Of a stretch of DNA of 64,000 nt, positions 1 through 8,980 are shown piece by piece; positions within the stretch are counted from its first letter, which is position 1; the number at the start of each line of letters is the position of its first letter. The position numbers and the translations under genes were made by a program. The notes under the pieces were generated by a model. It ran no database searches. It had not been told where the DNA came from and saw nothing but the letters and a program-made list of their open reading frames with translations. This DNA is from Nitrospira sp. (GTDB taxonomy: Bacteria > Nitrospirota > Nitrospiria > Nitrospirales > Nitrospiraceae): positions 59,347 through 123,346 of the forward strand of contig JAJONL010000003.1 of NCBI GenBank assembly GCA_021323395.1, read 5' to 3'.

Positions 1-244
1 CATCGCCTCCCGTCATTGAGAACTCGTCAAGAATTCGCCAGCCGGTCCCGGTCGAAATCCGGCCGCAGTACACAGGGTCGGGAAAGGTGATTAGGTTATA
101 TCCTTTCGGGGTAGGCTTCCCTCCCGTCATTGTGACTGTACCGGTAATGCTCCCGCCATCCGTGACCGCGATCTCGTCATAGGCCCACGACGGCGACCAG
201 CAGACACCGAGGGCACAAACTACGGCAAGGCCGACCATTCGCAT
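1..244 (-). CDS. Secreted small protein with carboxypeptidase-regulatory-like beta domain (partial)
   Basis: The gene starts with ATG at 244 after an AGGAGGG-like ribosome site (ctggaggg) and runs off the left edge, so only about 81 residues are visible. Residues 1-21 form a signal peptide ending in SPSWA. The mature part begins with the pattern GGSITGTVTMTGG, typical of carboxypeptidase-regulatory-like or cupredoxin-adjacent beta-sandwich proteins, followed by FPDPVYCGRISTGTGW with one Cys. I recall this Cys-containing pattern from small exported proteins encoded near cytochromes and copper proteins, but that is memory, not a search. It lies downstream of the giant multicopper oxidase on the same strand, separated by a terminator. 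The function is unknown. Confidence 0.75.
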   Translation of the reverse strand, partial: MRMVGLAVVCALGVCWSPSWAYDEIAVTDGGSITGTVTMTGGKPTPKGYNLITFPDPVYCGRISTGTGWRILDEFSMTGGD

Positions 245-334
245 CTCATCCCTCCAGCAAAAAAATGTGGCGATATAATCGGTGTCCCAGGACATATGGG
301 GCACTTTTTTCATCATACACAATCGAGACGCCAT

Positions 335-370
335 AACAAAAGGGGGGAGCCCTTCCAGGCTCCCCCCTTC
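335..370 (-). terminator. Rho-independent terminator of the multicopper oxidase gene
   Basis: A perfect 10-bp stem (GGGGGGAGCC at 342-351 against GGCTCCCCCC at 358-367, 6-nt loop) is followed on the minus strand by TTTTGTT. It sits 30 bases after the stop codon of the multicopper oxidase gene. Confidence 0.9.
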
Positions 371-399
371 CCGCGCATCTCGTGAGAGATTCGACCGAC

Positions 400-3300
400 T
401 TATTTGGCCGCGACAGGAATCGCGTGCCCAGCCGGCTGTTCTACCGCAGCACTCTTCGTACCGGCATTCGCGCCTGCCAAGGGCAGCAGCCGCTGGTCAC
501 CGGACGGCAAAACCCGCACATACCCCCACTGACCAGACTGCGAGTACGGCAACCGTTGATTGCTGTACACATAGTCACCAGGGAGACGGTACGGTCCACC
601 CGCCGAGGGGAGGAACGCATCGAGGACTTCGGAGCCGGAATATTCGACCACGCTGATGTGGTCGGCCCCACGCATGAACGGTTCGATCGGCCATTCGTGC
701 TTCTCGACGCTGAACATGCCGTTCTGCTCATTGCTCACGCCCAACACATGGATACGCACCGGATCGCCGGCATGCGCCTCAATGAGCGGCGTCGCAGGAT
801 CTTCCGGTTTATCGGCCTTGCAAGGCTGGAACACCTTACCCAACGAGCAGCCCTGTTCTTCGCGGAACTTGTATGGTTCGGAGCGATAGTTCACTCCGGT
901 CAAACCCGCGACGTTCTGAACGTACGGCATGAAGCTCGTGCCGATAATGTTGTCTTCATCTTGGAAGAACAACGCCACGTCCCGATAATTCGCGCGCATT
1001 TCATTGCCCGGGACCGAACGATCGATGATCACGTCGGCCATCCAGGAGTTCTTGTTGGAAAGGTCCGCACCGGTCTTGGGATCACGATACTTCGATCCCT
1101 TCGGACCCACTACCACGGCGCCGAATAACCCGTTCCGAGGATTGGTCATGACATTGCCCCAATCCCACACCAACGACGTCGTCTCTCCGTTGAACGGATC
1201 GGCATAATAGGTGTATTCGCGGTCAGCACCCGGAGCAATCGTCTGGTCGCCAGGATTGTTCCCCACGTTTGCGCCCATGGAGTCCTTGGGATCGAAGGCC
1301 AGACCGATCGCAGAGAACGAGGCTCTGCTGTCTTTCATCTTGTTCTTCAAATGGACCTTCACGCAGTCACCGGTATTGACTCGAAGCGTGAGCGGCATCG
1401 GCTGTGTGCCTCCGGCCACTTTCGCCGTGTCTTCTTCCAACGCATAGATCTTGGCTTCCGAATTAGTCATCAGGATCTTGCGCTCGAAATCCACTTCGAT
1501 TTCGTCCGGCGCCTTGGCATTGAACTTCATTCCTGGATAGTCCATCGCCACGACGTTGAAGGCCTTAACCGGCGCATCGGCAGGACAGACCGGCAAAGGC
1601 TTCGGGATGTCGCCCTTGATCGAGAAGCCCGCGGGCAACTTCTTCAGATCCGCTTGTTCCTTGTCCAATACGCGGATGATTCCCCAGCCGCCCTCGGAGA
1701 ATTTCGAGGATCGACCGTTGAAGTGAATATAGTCGCCGGCCTGATGCCGTGACCCACCCGCCTCGGGCACGACCAAATCGTACCGCTCCGCGATACCGAT
1801 ATGGATCGAGTTCTTCCGATTGGCGTCCGAGGCATACCGCTCACTCCAGAACGTATGACCGGACAGGGTCCAGGTCATCGTCTCGTTCATCAGGGTATGC
1901 AGCAGACGGAACACCATCGTATCTCCCACATAGGCCCGCAAGGTCGGCGTATAGGGATCGCCATGCACGATACTGCTGAAGGCCTGCGACACATCAGGGT
2001 TCGTCGCCAACCGCTGCGCGATCGGCGCCGCTCTGAAATTCAAGCCGCTGCCTGTGGTATGTGTGCCACCGTTCAGGAATGGCATGGGTGTCATGTAGAT
2101 TTTCTCGGGCATCATGAAGGACACCGTCTTCCCTGCCTCGAGCGCCACTTCGATCGGCTGCCCTGGCGGGTTACCAGCCGTCACCACATTGACCGTGTGC
2201 GGCACGGTATCGTGCACTTGCACCATCAACTCGCGGAAGCTGTTGTTCACGCCATGGCCGACCGGCTCGTTGGTGTGAATGTCCGCGATCGGTCCGCTGC
2301 GGACTGCTTTTCCGGTCTTTGGATCATGATAGGTGGACCCGACCGGCTCGGCGATAAAGGTGCCGAAACCGCCGTGCGGCCAGGTGGTCGCACCGAACGC
2401 GTGGTCATGCCAGAACACGGTCCCCACGTCCGCATCCACCCAGAAGCGCTGCCGCACGAACTCCACGGTGACGATATCGTTGGCAGGATGATCGTTTCTC
2501 AGCCCTTTGGCCAACGTGATGGTATTGCCGTTGATGGCCTTGATGCGGGAAATTTCATTCCCCTTTACATTGTCGGCCCCGACGAGGATCAGCGTGCCGA
2601 CATGGAACTGCTTGGCATTCTTCACCGTGATGGTGTTCGCGCCTTTCTTGGCCGGCGCGGTGAATACGGTGTTCATCGGGACGGGCAGTCCCTTGGGATT
2701 CTTCTTTTCCAGCATCGTGAACGGACGCACCGATTGCTCGTAGGAGAACCCGGTGATCACACCGTCGGACGCTTGATTGTCGAACTGCAGGAAATGCCAA
2801 TGGGTGTTGATCTTCGATGATTGGAAGTTGGTGTAGTCATCGTCGTCCCATTCGCTGGTCAGGGTCCAGTCCACGCAATCGTAGATGTTGCCGCGAACCA
2901 CCAACGGATATTTCAGATCGTCATTCTTTCTGATATCCGCTTCTTCTTCATGCAAGACATAGATCAAGCCGTTCGGATCAACGACTGAGGGCTCCTTGCC
3001 CGTCTTCTTCGCAATGGTGATCGGCAGCTTGATGAAATGAACGTTGAAGCTCTTGCGCCCCGCGTTTTCCGGGCACAGACTCCAGTTGCCGTTCTCGCCG
3101 GGTAATGCCTGATCCACACTTTCTTCGCCGTTGGCATCCCGGCGGATCATCTCCAACCAGGGTGCGCCCACGTGGTTCGGAGAGAACATCACGCGCTTCC
3201 CGAAGTGGGGGGTCAGGTGGGGCCAGGCAACTTTACCGGTCAAGGGCTCGAACGTGATCGGATGCCGCTTGCCCGGGTGGCTCGATTTGTACTTGGGATT

Positions 3301-5265
3301 GTCGATGGTGCTTTCCGGCTCGCTCAATGCACGGGTGCCTTCCCAGGCCCAATCCAACACCGTGGCATCGTAGGACACAATCTGACCCTTTTCGTCATTC
3401 TTGTGTCCCGGCTTGCCCATCGTCGGGAGCTGCATTTCGACCCAGTCCTTGATCGTAATCGTGGCGGGATTGGACTTCCAATCGCTCTTCCCCTTCTCGA
3501 CGATCTTGAAGGACTTGCCGAACCAATCGACCGTCTGACCGACCAACTTGTCGGACGTAATCGGCGCCCTAATGCGGCCCTTCCGATCGGGCAACTCACG
3601 CAGATCCGGCATCACGTCATTGCGCATGTCGCCCTGCTGAATCGTGTTGTACACCCTCCAGTAACCCCACATTCCGGCCACATAATGGTGCGCGACGTGG
3701 CAATGGAAGAGGAAGTCACCGGCCAACTGCTGGCAGAGACCAGAGCCGCACTCCGTCTCCAGGTCCAAGGCCTCGGACGGCCCGATGACTTCGACGTCAA
3801 CCCGGTCCGTCTTCGCGCGAATGACGGGATACTTGACCGGCCCGTTGACGGCGGTCGTCCATAGATTCATGTCATCAATCGCTCGCGGGCTCCGCGGCCA
3901 CCTGATGGTGCCGCCATGGGGATGGTGACTATGGAACACTTCCGATCCGCCATGCACCAAACGGAACTTCGCCGGGTCCCCCATATAGGATCGGGGAATC
4001 GTCGGGGACGGGTCGCCGAAGGTATAGGAGCTATAGCCCATCGACTCGTCCTCAAAGCCGAAATACTCGTGTTGCACATGCATGTTGTTGATGCCGAACG
4101 GTTCGCTGCGATAGTTGATCGCGCGCCCACCCGGACGATAGGCATCCGTCAGCGGATCACGTTGCGGCAGGAAGTCGCCCTTCTTATTGACCGGACGGAA
4201 CGCTTCGTCGCCGACTTCGTGATACATCAACACGAATTCCCGGAAATCAGGACCGGTTCCATTCTTGATGATGACCTGCCATCCGCTGGTGGCCGGCGTC
4301 GGATCACCGGAGCCCAATGGTTCGAGGTATTCAGACCCGCGTGGCTCAACGATGAAGGATCCGAAGAGTCCCATCACCGTCAACTCACGATCGTTGGCGA
4401 AGGTGTGGAATTGCCGCACCCCCTCTTGGGTGCTGGGATGGATATACCACTCGAAGTCTCCGCTCTTGTCCTTGGCGACGATCGAATCGGCATTGGTCGT
4501 GGCGGCCGACGCGCCGGTGGCACTGACCACCATGCTGGAGCCATGGATATGCAGGCTGACGTCCTCGCCACCTTCCAATTTGTTGCTCAATTTGATCCTG
4601 ACGCAATCGCCCTGGTTGGCCCGAATGGCCAGCGGCTGAATCCACTGCGCCTGCACGCCCGGGATCACCGCGCCGGGGTCGAACCCTTCCTTTTCGCGCG
4701 CCTCCCGATTTTTGGTTTCTTCCGCGCGCACTTTGTCGAGATTCTCATCCAGCGTGTACATGTATCCGGGATAGAAATCGAGCCACTGATTGAGCGTGAT
4801 CTCGACGTTGATCGCGGACACATTGTACTGCCGCACAGGAGCGGTGGCCGGGCACTTGCCGCCATTGGTCATGGCCACTGGTTCGACCCGTGGATCGGAC
4901 ATCAACAGGAGGTCCTGACCACCCGCGCCGTACTGGTGCATCATCGTTTGGGTATTAAACATACCCGTATTGACTTGCTGCACCTGCGGATCATGGCTTA
5001 AATGGTCCATGATGCGCTGATGTTGCTGCTCAACCATTGCGGAACGCTCAGGTTTTCCGACCAGAGCGTCCTCGACGATCGTCTGCCCTTTCAGCTGTTC
5101 AGCCCACGTGGGCAGCTGATGCGACATCGCCATGTGTTGTGGCTGGGCATGGCCCGCATGCGGCTGATCTTCAGCCGACGCGGCCAGCGGCAGACACGCG
5201 AGCGCACCACCAGCGATCACGCTGAGGGCGCGCGTTGTTATACGGGTGAACCAATGACAATCCAT
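400..5265 (-). CDS. Giant exported multicopper oxidase, 1621 aa
   Basis: This is a multi-domain cupredoxin protein that oxidises a substrate at a type-1 copper and should reduce O2 at a trinuclear cluster. The start is ATG after AAGGAGG at good spacing, followed by a signal peptide (about residues 1-31, ending ASA). Copper motifs are HIHG at 239-242, HSHHPH (HxxHxH) at 445-450, the type-1/type-3 motif HCHVAHHYVAGM at 521-532 with all expected ligands, HWH at 822-824 and HDH at 953-955. Small laccases have about 500 residues, so this is about three times longer and probably has six or more cupredoxin domains. The HxxHxH and HCH motifs precede HWH and HDH, a permuted order that I recall for Mn-oxidase-type MCOs such as MnxG. 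Another role could be copper tolerance. The family is certain; the substrate is not known. Confidence 0.9.
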   Translation of the reverse strand: MDCHWFTRITTRALSVIAGGALACLPLAASAEDQPHAGHAQPQHMAMSHQLPTWAEQLKGQTIVEDALVGKPERSAMVEQQHQRIMDHLSHDPQVQQVNTGMFNTQTMMHQYGAGGQDLLLMSDPRVEPVAMTNGGKCPATAPVRQYNVSAINVEITLNQWLDFYPGYMYTLDENLDKVRAEETKNREAREKEGFDPGAVIPGVQAQWIQPLAIRANQGDCVRIKLSNKLEGGEDVSLHIHGSSMVVSATGASAATTNADSIVAKDKSGDFEWYIHPSTQEGVRQFHTFANDRELTVMGLFGSFIVEPRGSEYLEPLGSGDPTPATSGWQVIIKNGTGPDFREFVLMYHEVGDEAFRPVNKKGDFLPQRDPLTDAYRPGGRAINYRSEPFGINNMHVQHEYFGFEDESMGYSSYTFGDPSPTIPRSYMGDPAKFRLVHGGSEVFHSHHPHGGTIRWPRSPRAIDDMNLWTTAVNGPVKYPVIRAKTDRVDVEVIGPSEALDLETECGSGLCQQLAGDFLFHCHVAHHYVAGMWGYWRVYNTIQQGDMRNDVMPDLRELPDRKGRIRAPITSDKLVGQTVDWFGKSFKIVEKGKSDWKSNPATITIKDWVEMQLPTMGKPGHKNDEKGQIVSYDATVLDWAWEGTRALSEPESTIDNPKYKSSHPGKRHPITFEPLTGKVAWPHLTPHFGKRVMFSPNHVGAPWLEMIRRDANGEESVDQALPGENGNWSLCPENAGRKSFNVHFIKLPITIAKKTGKEPSVVDPNGLIYVLHEEEADIRKNDDLKYPLVVRGNIYDCVDWTLTSEWDDDDYTNFQSSKINTHWHFLQFDNQASDGVITGFSYEQSVRPFTMLEKKNPKGLPVPMNTVFTAPAKKGANTITVKNAKQFHVGTLILVGADNVKGNEISRIKAINGNTITLAKGLRNDHPANDIVTVEFVRQRFWVDADVGTVFWHDHAFGATTWPHGGFGTFIAEPVGSTYHDPKTGKAVRSGPIADIHTNEPVGHGVNNSFRELMVQVHDTVPHTVNVVTAGNPPGQPIEVALEAGKTVSFMMPEKIYMTPMPFLNGGTHTTGSGLNFRAAPIAQRLATNPDVSQAFSSIVHGDPYTPTLRAYVGDTMVFRLLHTLMNETMTWTLSGHTFWSERYASDANRKNSIHIGIAERYDLVVPEAGGSRHQAGDYIHFNGRSSKFSEGGWGIIRVLDKEQADLKKLPAGFSIKGDIPKPLPVCPADAPVKAFNVVAMDYPGMKFNAKAPDEIEVDFERKILMTNSEAKIYALEEDTAKVAGGTQPMPLTLRVNTGDCVKVHLKNKMKDSRASFSAIGLAFDPKDSMGANVGNNPGDQTIAPGADREYTYYADPFNGETTSLVWDWGNVMTNPRNGLFGAVVVGPKGSKYRDPKTGADLSNKNSWMADVIIDRSVPGNEMRANYRDVALFFQDEDNIIGTSFMPYVQNVAGLTGVNYRSEPYKFREEQGCSLGKVFQPCKADKPEDPATPLIEAHAGDPVRIHVLGVSNEQNGMFSVEKHEWPIEPFMRGADHISVVEYSGSEVLDAFLPSAGGPYRLPGDYVYSNQRLPYSQSGQWGYVRVLPSGDQRLLPLAGANAGTKSAAVEQPAGHAIPVAAK

Positions 5266-5585
5266 GGACCGGCCTCCTTGGATAGAGTTGAGAAAGGTTT
5301 AATGAAGACGTGATGAACTCTTTGGATCAGACCATACAAACCCTCGGTATGAGTGAGTCCTTACAGGTATAAGCCTGCGTCGTGATGGGCGTAGCGCACT
5401 CCCAAGCAAAACAGGGGGCGAAGATTACTGAAGTATTCAATCTCTGTCAACCCCCACAGGGTCTTACGTCCTCCGTTCCAGGGCGTCCTCTACGTATCCG
5501 ACGCGAGATAGCCGAGCGTGCTCGCGTACACGGCGGGGCTCCGGACTCCATTGTCTCTCTTCCGATACTTCAGGCATAATGACTC
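5266..5585. other. Divergent intergenic region between MCO and potassium importer
   Basis: These 320 bases must hold the divergent promoters. Beyond the MCO ribosome site (AAGGAGG, about 5273-5279 on the minus strand) I see no convincing -35/-10 pair, no terminator, and none of the conserved blocks of the c-di-AMP (ydaO) riboswitch that precedes kimA in Bacillus. Confidence 0.5.
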
Positions 5586-7400
5586 ATGATCTTGAAACGC
5601 TGGCTCGTTGGCCTGCCACTCAAGACGAAGGAAGCCGCTCACGAACGCCTTTCTAAGCGACTCGCCCTAGCCGTCTTTTCCTCCGATGCCCTGTCCTCGG
5701 TGGCCTATGCCACGGAGGAAATTCTTCTTGTGCTGACCCTGGCGGGCACCGCCATGGTGGGTTATTCCATCCCGCTCAGCCTGTCCATCATCGCCCTGCT
5801 GGCGATCCTCACCATGTCCTATCGGCAGATTATCTTTGAATACCCTGAGGGTGGCGGCGCCTACATTGTCGGCAAATCGAATCTGGGTGAGTGGCCTGGC
5901 CTGGTCGCCGCGGCCGCTCTGATGATCGACTACGTGCTGACGGTGGCGGTGAGCGTCGCGGCGGGAATGGCGGCGCTCACCTCCGCTGTCCCGGCGCTTC
6001 TGCCCCACAGGGAGGCGCTCTGCTTCGCCGCGATCATTCTGGTGATTGTGGTCAATTTGCGGGGCGTTCGTGAATCAGGGCAGTTTTTTGCCGTGCCGAC
6101 CTATATTTTCATCAGCAGTATTGCGTCCATGCTCGGAGTGGGAGCCCTGCAGATTCTCTTCGGCCATGCGGCACGCATCGAGCCGCCCCCCAGCATTGCC
6201 GCCACGGAGCCGTTGACCCTATTTCTCCTGCTCCGTGCCTTCTCCTCCGGCTGTACCGCCCTCACGGGAGTAGAAGTCATTTCGAACGGCGTCTCCGCGT
6301 TTAAGAAGCCTGAACCCAAGAACGCCGCCTTCACCATGATCGGGATGGCCGCGATTCTCGGCACGTTGTTCATCGGTATCAGCGCCATGGCCTATTATTT
6401 CGGCATCGTGCCCAAGGAGGACGAGACCGTGGTGTCGCAAATCGCTCGCGCCATCTTCGGGACCGGTCCGCTCTACTTCATGGTGCAGGCTTCGACCATG
6501 GTGATTTTGATCCTCGCCGCCAACAGCAGTTTTAATGGCTTCCCACGGCTGGCATCCATTTTGGCGCGCGACAGCTATATGCCGCACCAAATGTCCATGA
6601 TGGGAGACCGGCTGGTCTTTTCCAATGGAGTGATTATTCTAGGGGTCTTCTCTTGCTTGCTGATCCTCCTCTTCAACGGTGATACCCACGCGCTCATTCC
6701 TCTTTATGCCGTCGGTGTGTTCCTTTCCTTCACCATCTCACAGGCGGGAATGGTCAAACGCTGGCTGGTGAAGAAGGGACCGCATTGGGAAAAGAAACTG
6801 CTCGTCAACGGCATCGGCGCCCTCACGACGGCCATTGCGACACTGATTATCGCCAGCACCAAATTTACACACGGGGCCTGGATCGTGATCGTTCTCATCC
6901 CGCTATTGATTATGCTGTTCCGGGCCATTCGCGCCCACTATAAGGCGGTATCTGAGCAGGTCGCCCTCTCGCGGGACCATCGGCCTCCGATGCCTCGACG
7001 CAACATCGTCGTGCTCCCCATCGGAGGGGTCAATCGGGCGGTCATTCGCGCGGTGGACTATGCTCGGAGCCGGTCCGGAGACATTCGTGCCGTTTTGGTG
7101 GATGTCGACCCGGAGGAAACCGCCCGGGTGGAAATTCAATGGGCTCAGTGGGGATGCGGTGTCCCGCTTGCGGTACTGCCGTCACCCTATCGCTCGGTCT
7201 TGAGATCTCTTCTGGAATACATCGAACAGGTATTGCAGAAGGATCAAGAATGCTGGGTTACGGTTGTCATCCCGGAAATTCTCCCCGCGCGCTGGTGGCA
7301 AAACATCCTCCACAATCAACGCGCCCTCATGTTGAAGGGCGCCCTCTTGTTCAAGGATCGCGTCATCCTGACCGACGTCCCTTACCATCTGACGAGGTAA
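5586..7400 (+). CDS. kimA: KimA-type potassium importer (APC superfamily)
   Basis: A 604-residue inner-membrane protein of the APC superfamily with about 12 membrane segments over residues 20-450 and a soluble C-terminal domain to the end. It resembles Bacillus subtilis KimA (YdaO, 607 residues) as I remember that sequence. Shared features are the N-terminal LSSDALSSVAYATEEILL block, YPEGGGAYIV, the FSSGCTALTGVE segment, LILAANSSF, LIPLYAVGVF and the tail ILHNQ to PYHLTR. KimA is a high-affinity K+/H+ symporter inhibited by c-di-AMP through its cytoplasmic domain. No c-di-AMP riboswitch is visible upstream. The next gene starts 6 bases after the stop, so the two are probably co-transcribed. 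An amino-acid permease is the main alternative, but the C-terminal domain favours KimA. Confidence 0.8.
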   Translation: MILKRWLVGLPLKTKEAAHERLSKRLALAVFSSDALSSVAYATEEILLVLTLAGTAMVGYSIPLSLSIIALLAILTMSYRQIIFEYPEGGGAYIVGKSNLGEWPGLVAAAALMIDYVLTVAVSVAAGMAALTSAVPALLPHREALCFAAIILVIVVNLRGVRESGQFFAVPTYIFISSIASMLGVGALQILFGHAARIEPPPSIAATEPLTLFLLLRAFSSGCTALTGVEVISNGVSAFKKPEPKNAAFTMIGMAAILGTLFIGISAMAYYFGIVPKEDETVVSQIARAIFGTGPLYFMVQASTMVILILAANSSFNGFPRLASILARDSYMPHQMSMMGDRLVFSNGVIILGVFSCLLILLFNGDTHALIPLYAVGVFLSFTISQAGMVKRWLVKKGPHWEKKLLVNGIGALTTAIATLIIASTKFTHGAWIVIVLIPLLIMLFRAIRAHYKAVSEQVALSRDHRPPMPRRNIVVLPIGGVNRAVIRAVDYARSRSGDIRAVLVDVDPEETARVEIQWAQWGCGVPLAVLPSPYRSVLRSLLEYIEQVLQKDQECWVTVVIPEILPARWWQNILHNQRALMLKGALLFKDRVILTDVPYHLTR

Positions 7401-7406
7401 CGGCCC

Positions 7407-8522
7407 ATGCCTACCCGGATCATCAAATTTTCTCACTGGTTTAACTTCGGCCGCTATCTCTGTGCGGCAGGCATTGTTCTCCTGTTCTCCGGCCAGGCAC
7501 AGGCCTTTCGCATTGTCGCCCCCGCCGACGGGACGACCTTAACGTCAGGCCGATCGGTCCCAGTTGAAGTCGAAGCCGGCAGGGAAGCAGGCCTGGTCGA
7601 GGTGCGTTATTACTGGTATCCGGAACAGACCGAGTCACTGGTAGAACAAGGCGCCGACCGAACGGGTCCGGCGGCGCAGGGAAGCATGTCCACCGAAAAG
7701 TATTGGCAAAAAGACAGCATCACGGGAGCGCCCGTCGTCGCCTTGCCGGCTTTGACCTCAACGGTCGATCGCCAGCCTCCCTATGGTGGCGCCTTGCCTA
7801 TTCCCTCGGACGCCATCGGGCGCATGCGCCTCCTCGCCATTGCTGATATTTCCCAAGGTCGCTTGGGCCGAAAAACCGTCTTCGATGAGGTGTTGGTCAC
7901 GGTGCAGCCCGCATCCGACCTGGTGTCCATCGATTTCGAAACAGAAAAGCCGCTCCAGCTCGGGCGAACGGGGCAGTCCTCCGCCTACGGCCATGTCGAT
8001 TCGTTGGGCAAGATCTTCGAGCTCCCGGTGGTCGGGGAATTTGCCGACGGCATCAGCCGTCCACTCTCCTCCCCGAGCACCGGAACCAGTTATAGCTCCG
8101 GCGACAATCACATCATCAAAATCCTGCCCGACGGCCTGTTGCAGATCGTCGGGAACGGCAAAACATCCCTGACCGTGACCAATCGCGGCAAACAGGCGAC
8201 CCTCGACGTTCGAGTCGAAGTCAACTCCGAGCCCAATGAACCGCCGGTCGCAAATGCCGGAGCGGCCAAAACCGTGAAGGCCGGCACGAAGGTGCGATTG
8301 AGCGGGTTACAGAGTCGAGATCCGGAAGGTGAAGCCTTGTTTTATGCTTGGAGCCAAGTGCGCGGCAGCAAAGTCGCCATGCTTGACGTCAACATGCCTG
8401 AGCCGTCCTTTACCGCTCCCTATGTATCGGAACAACGCACATTCCGCTTCAAACTGCGCGTCACGGACAAAAAAGGCGCGGATAGTGTGCCGGCGTATGT
8501 GGACATCACCGTCGAGCCCTGA
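7407..8522 (+). CDS. Secreted protein with C-terminal PKD/REJ-like beta-sandwich domain
   Basis: 371 residues. Residues 1-33 are a signal peptide (hydrophobic stretch AAGIVLLFSG, cleavage after AQA). The first region (34-130) looks like an Ig-like domain with the pattern IVAPADGTTLTSG. The C-terminal region, about 272-371, reads PNEPPVANAG, then GTKVRLSG and SRDPEGEALFYAWSQ, which is the typical start of PKD/K319L-type beta-sandwich domains. Such domains bind glycans or proteins outside the cell; no catalytic residues are visible. It lies 6 bases behind the KimA-like gene, so transcription is shared, but a functional link to potassium uptake is not evident. Confidence 0.75.
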   Translation: MPTRIIKFSHWFNFGRYLCAAGIVLLFSGQAQAFRIVAPADGTTLTSGRSVPVEVEAGREAGLVEVRYYWYPEQTESLVEQGADRTGPAAQGSMSTEKYWQKDSITGAPVVALPALTSTVDRQPPYGGALPIPSDAIGRMRLLAIADISQGRLGRKTVFDEVLVTVQPASDLVSIDFETEKPLQLGRTGQSSAYGHVDSLGKIFELPVVGEFADGISRPLSSPSTGTSYSSGDNHIIKILPDGLLQIVGNGKTSLTVTNRGKQATLDVRVEVNSEPNEPPVANAGAAKTVKAGTKVRLSGLQSRDPEGEALFYAWSQVRGSKVAMLDVNMPEPSFTAPYVSEQRTFRFKLRVTDKKGADSVPAYVDITVEP

Positions 8523-8523
8523 C

Positions 8524-8643
8524 GGCTGCTGAAAAAGGCCCCCGACTTCGTTCTCGACTCGAATCAATCCTCAACGTAGCCAGAGGCTACGCCTCCGGTT
8601 TCTCCTCGCCTGCGGCCTCGTTGGATGACCTTTTTGAGCAGCC
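8524..8643. repeat. 120-bp interspersed inverted-repeat element
   Basis: The element is bounded by near-perfect terminal inverted repeats (GGCTGCTGAAAAAGG at 8524-8538 and CCTTTTTGAGCAGCC at 8629-8643, one mismatch). It contains an inner perfect palindrome GTAGCC-aga-GGCTAC. It begins two bases after a stop codon and can fold along its full length with T-rich ends, so it may also stop transcription. Short, non-coding, imperfect palindromes of this kind recur in Nitrospira genomes as far as I remember. Only one full copy is seen in this window. Confidence 0.75.
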
Positions 8644-8980
8644 TACCACCGCGACAAGGCATCCTTGCTCAACTCCCCTGCGGCAACCTGGCACGTAGTG
8701 ATTTCAGATCCTGAGTTCAATGCAAACATTCGGTCATTGCCCGAACGCTGCCGGTTCAAACTCGCTCATCGTATCTTTCGAGATACCCCGCGTATCTTCT
8801 TGGATACAACGGCACGTCGTCCGCGATCATGTTGTCACTTGAAGCGCGCTAGAAAACCCATCTCCTCCCCCCTTCACTGAGTCGATCTCCACTTAGTCAA
8901 TTGTGCTACTATCGGACGCAATCCTTGCGTGTCATTCCTCGATCACCACTCTCTAACATGATGGAAAAAGGAGGCTTCTC
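8644..8980. other. Non-coding region upstream of the 174-aa orphan
   Basis: These 337 bases contain no credible reading frame. The only supported element is the ribosome site AAAGGAGG at 8967-8974, seven bases before the GTG start at 8981. Confidence 0.5.

Noticed and set aside
1801..2820. 339-residue open frame on the plus strand inside the multicopper oxidase gene
   Set aside because: It is antisense to a gene with intact motifs, is Arg/His-rich and repeats no family pattern; a shadow of GC-rich coding.
5266..5585. c-di-AMP (ydaO) riboswitch in front of the KimA-like gene
   Set aside because: None of the conserved sequence blocks could be found by eye.
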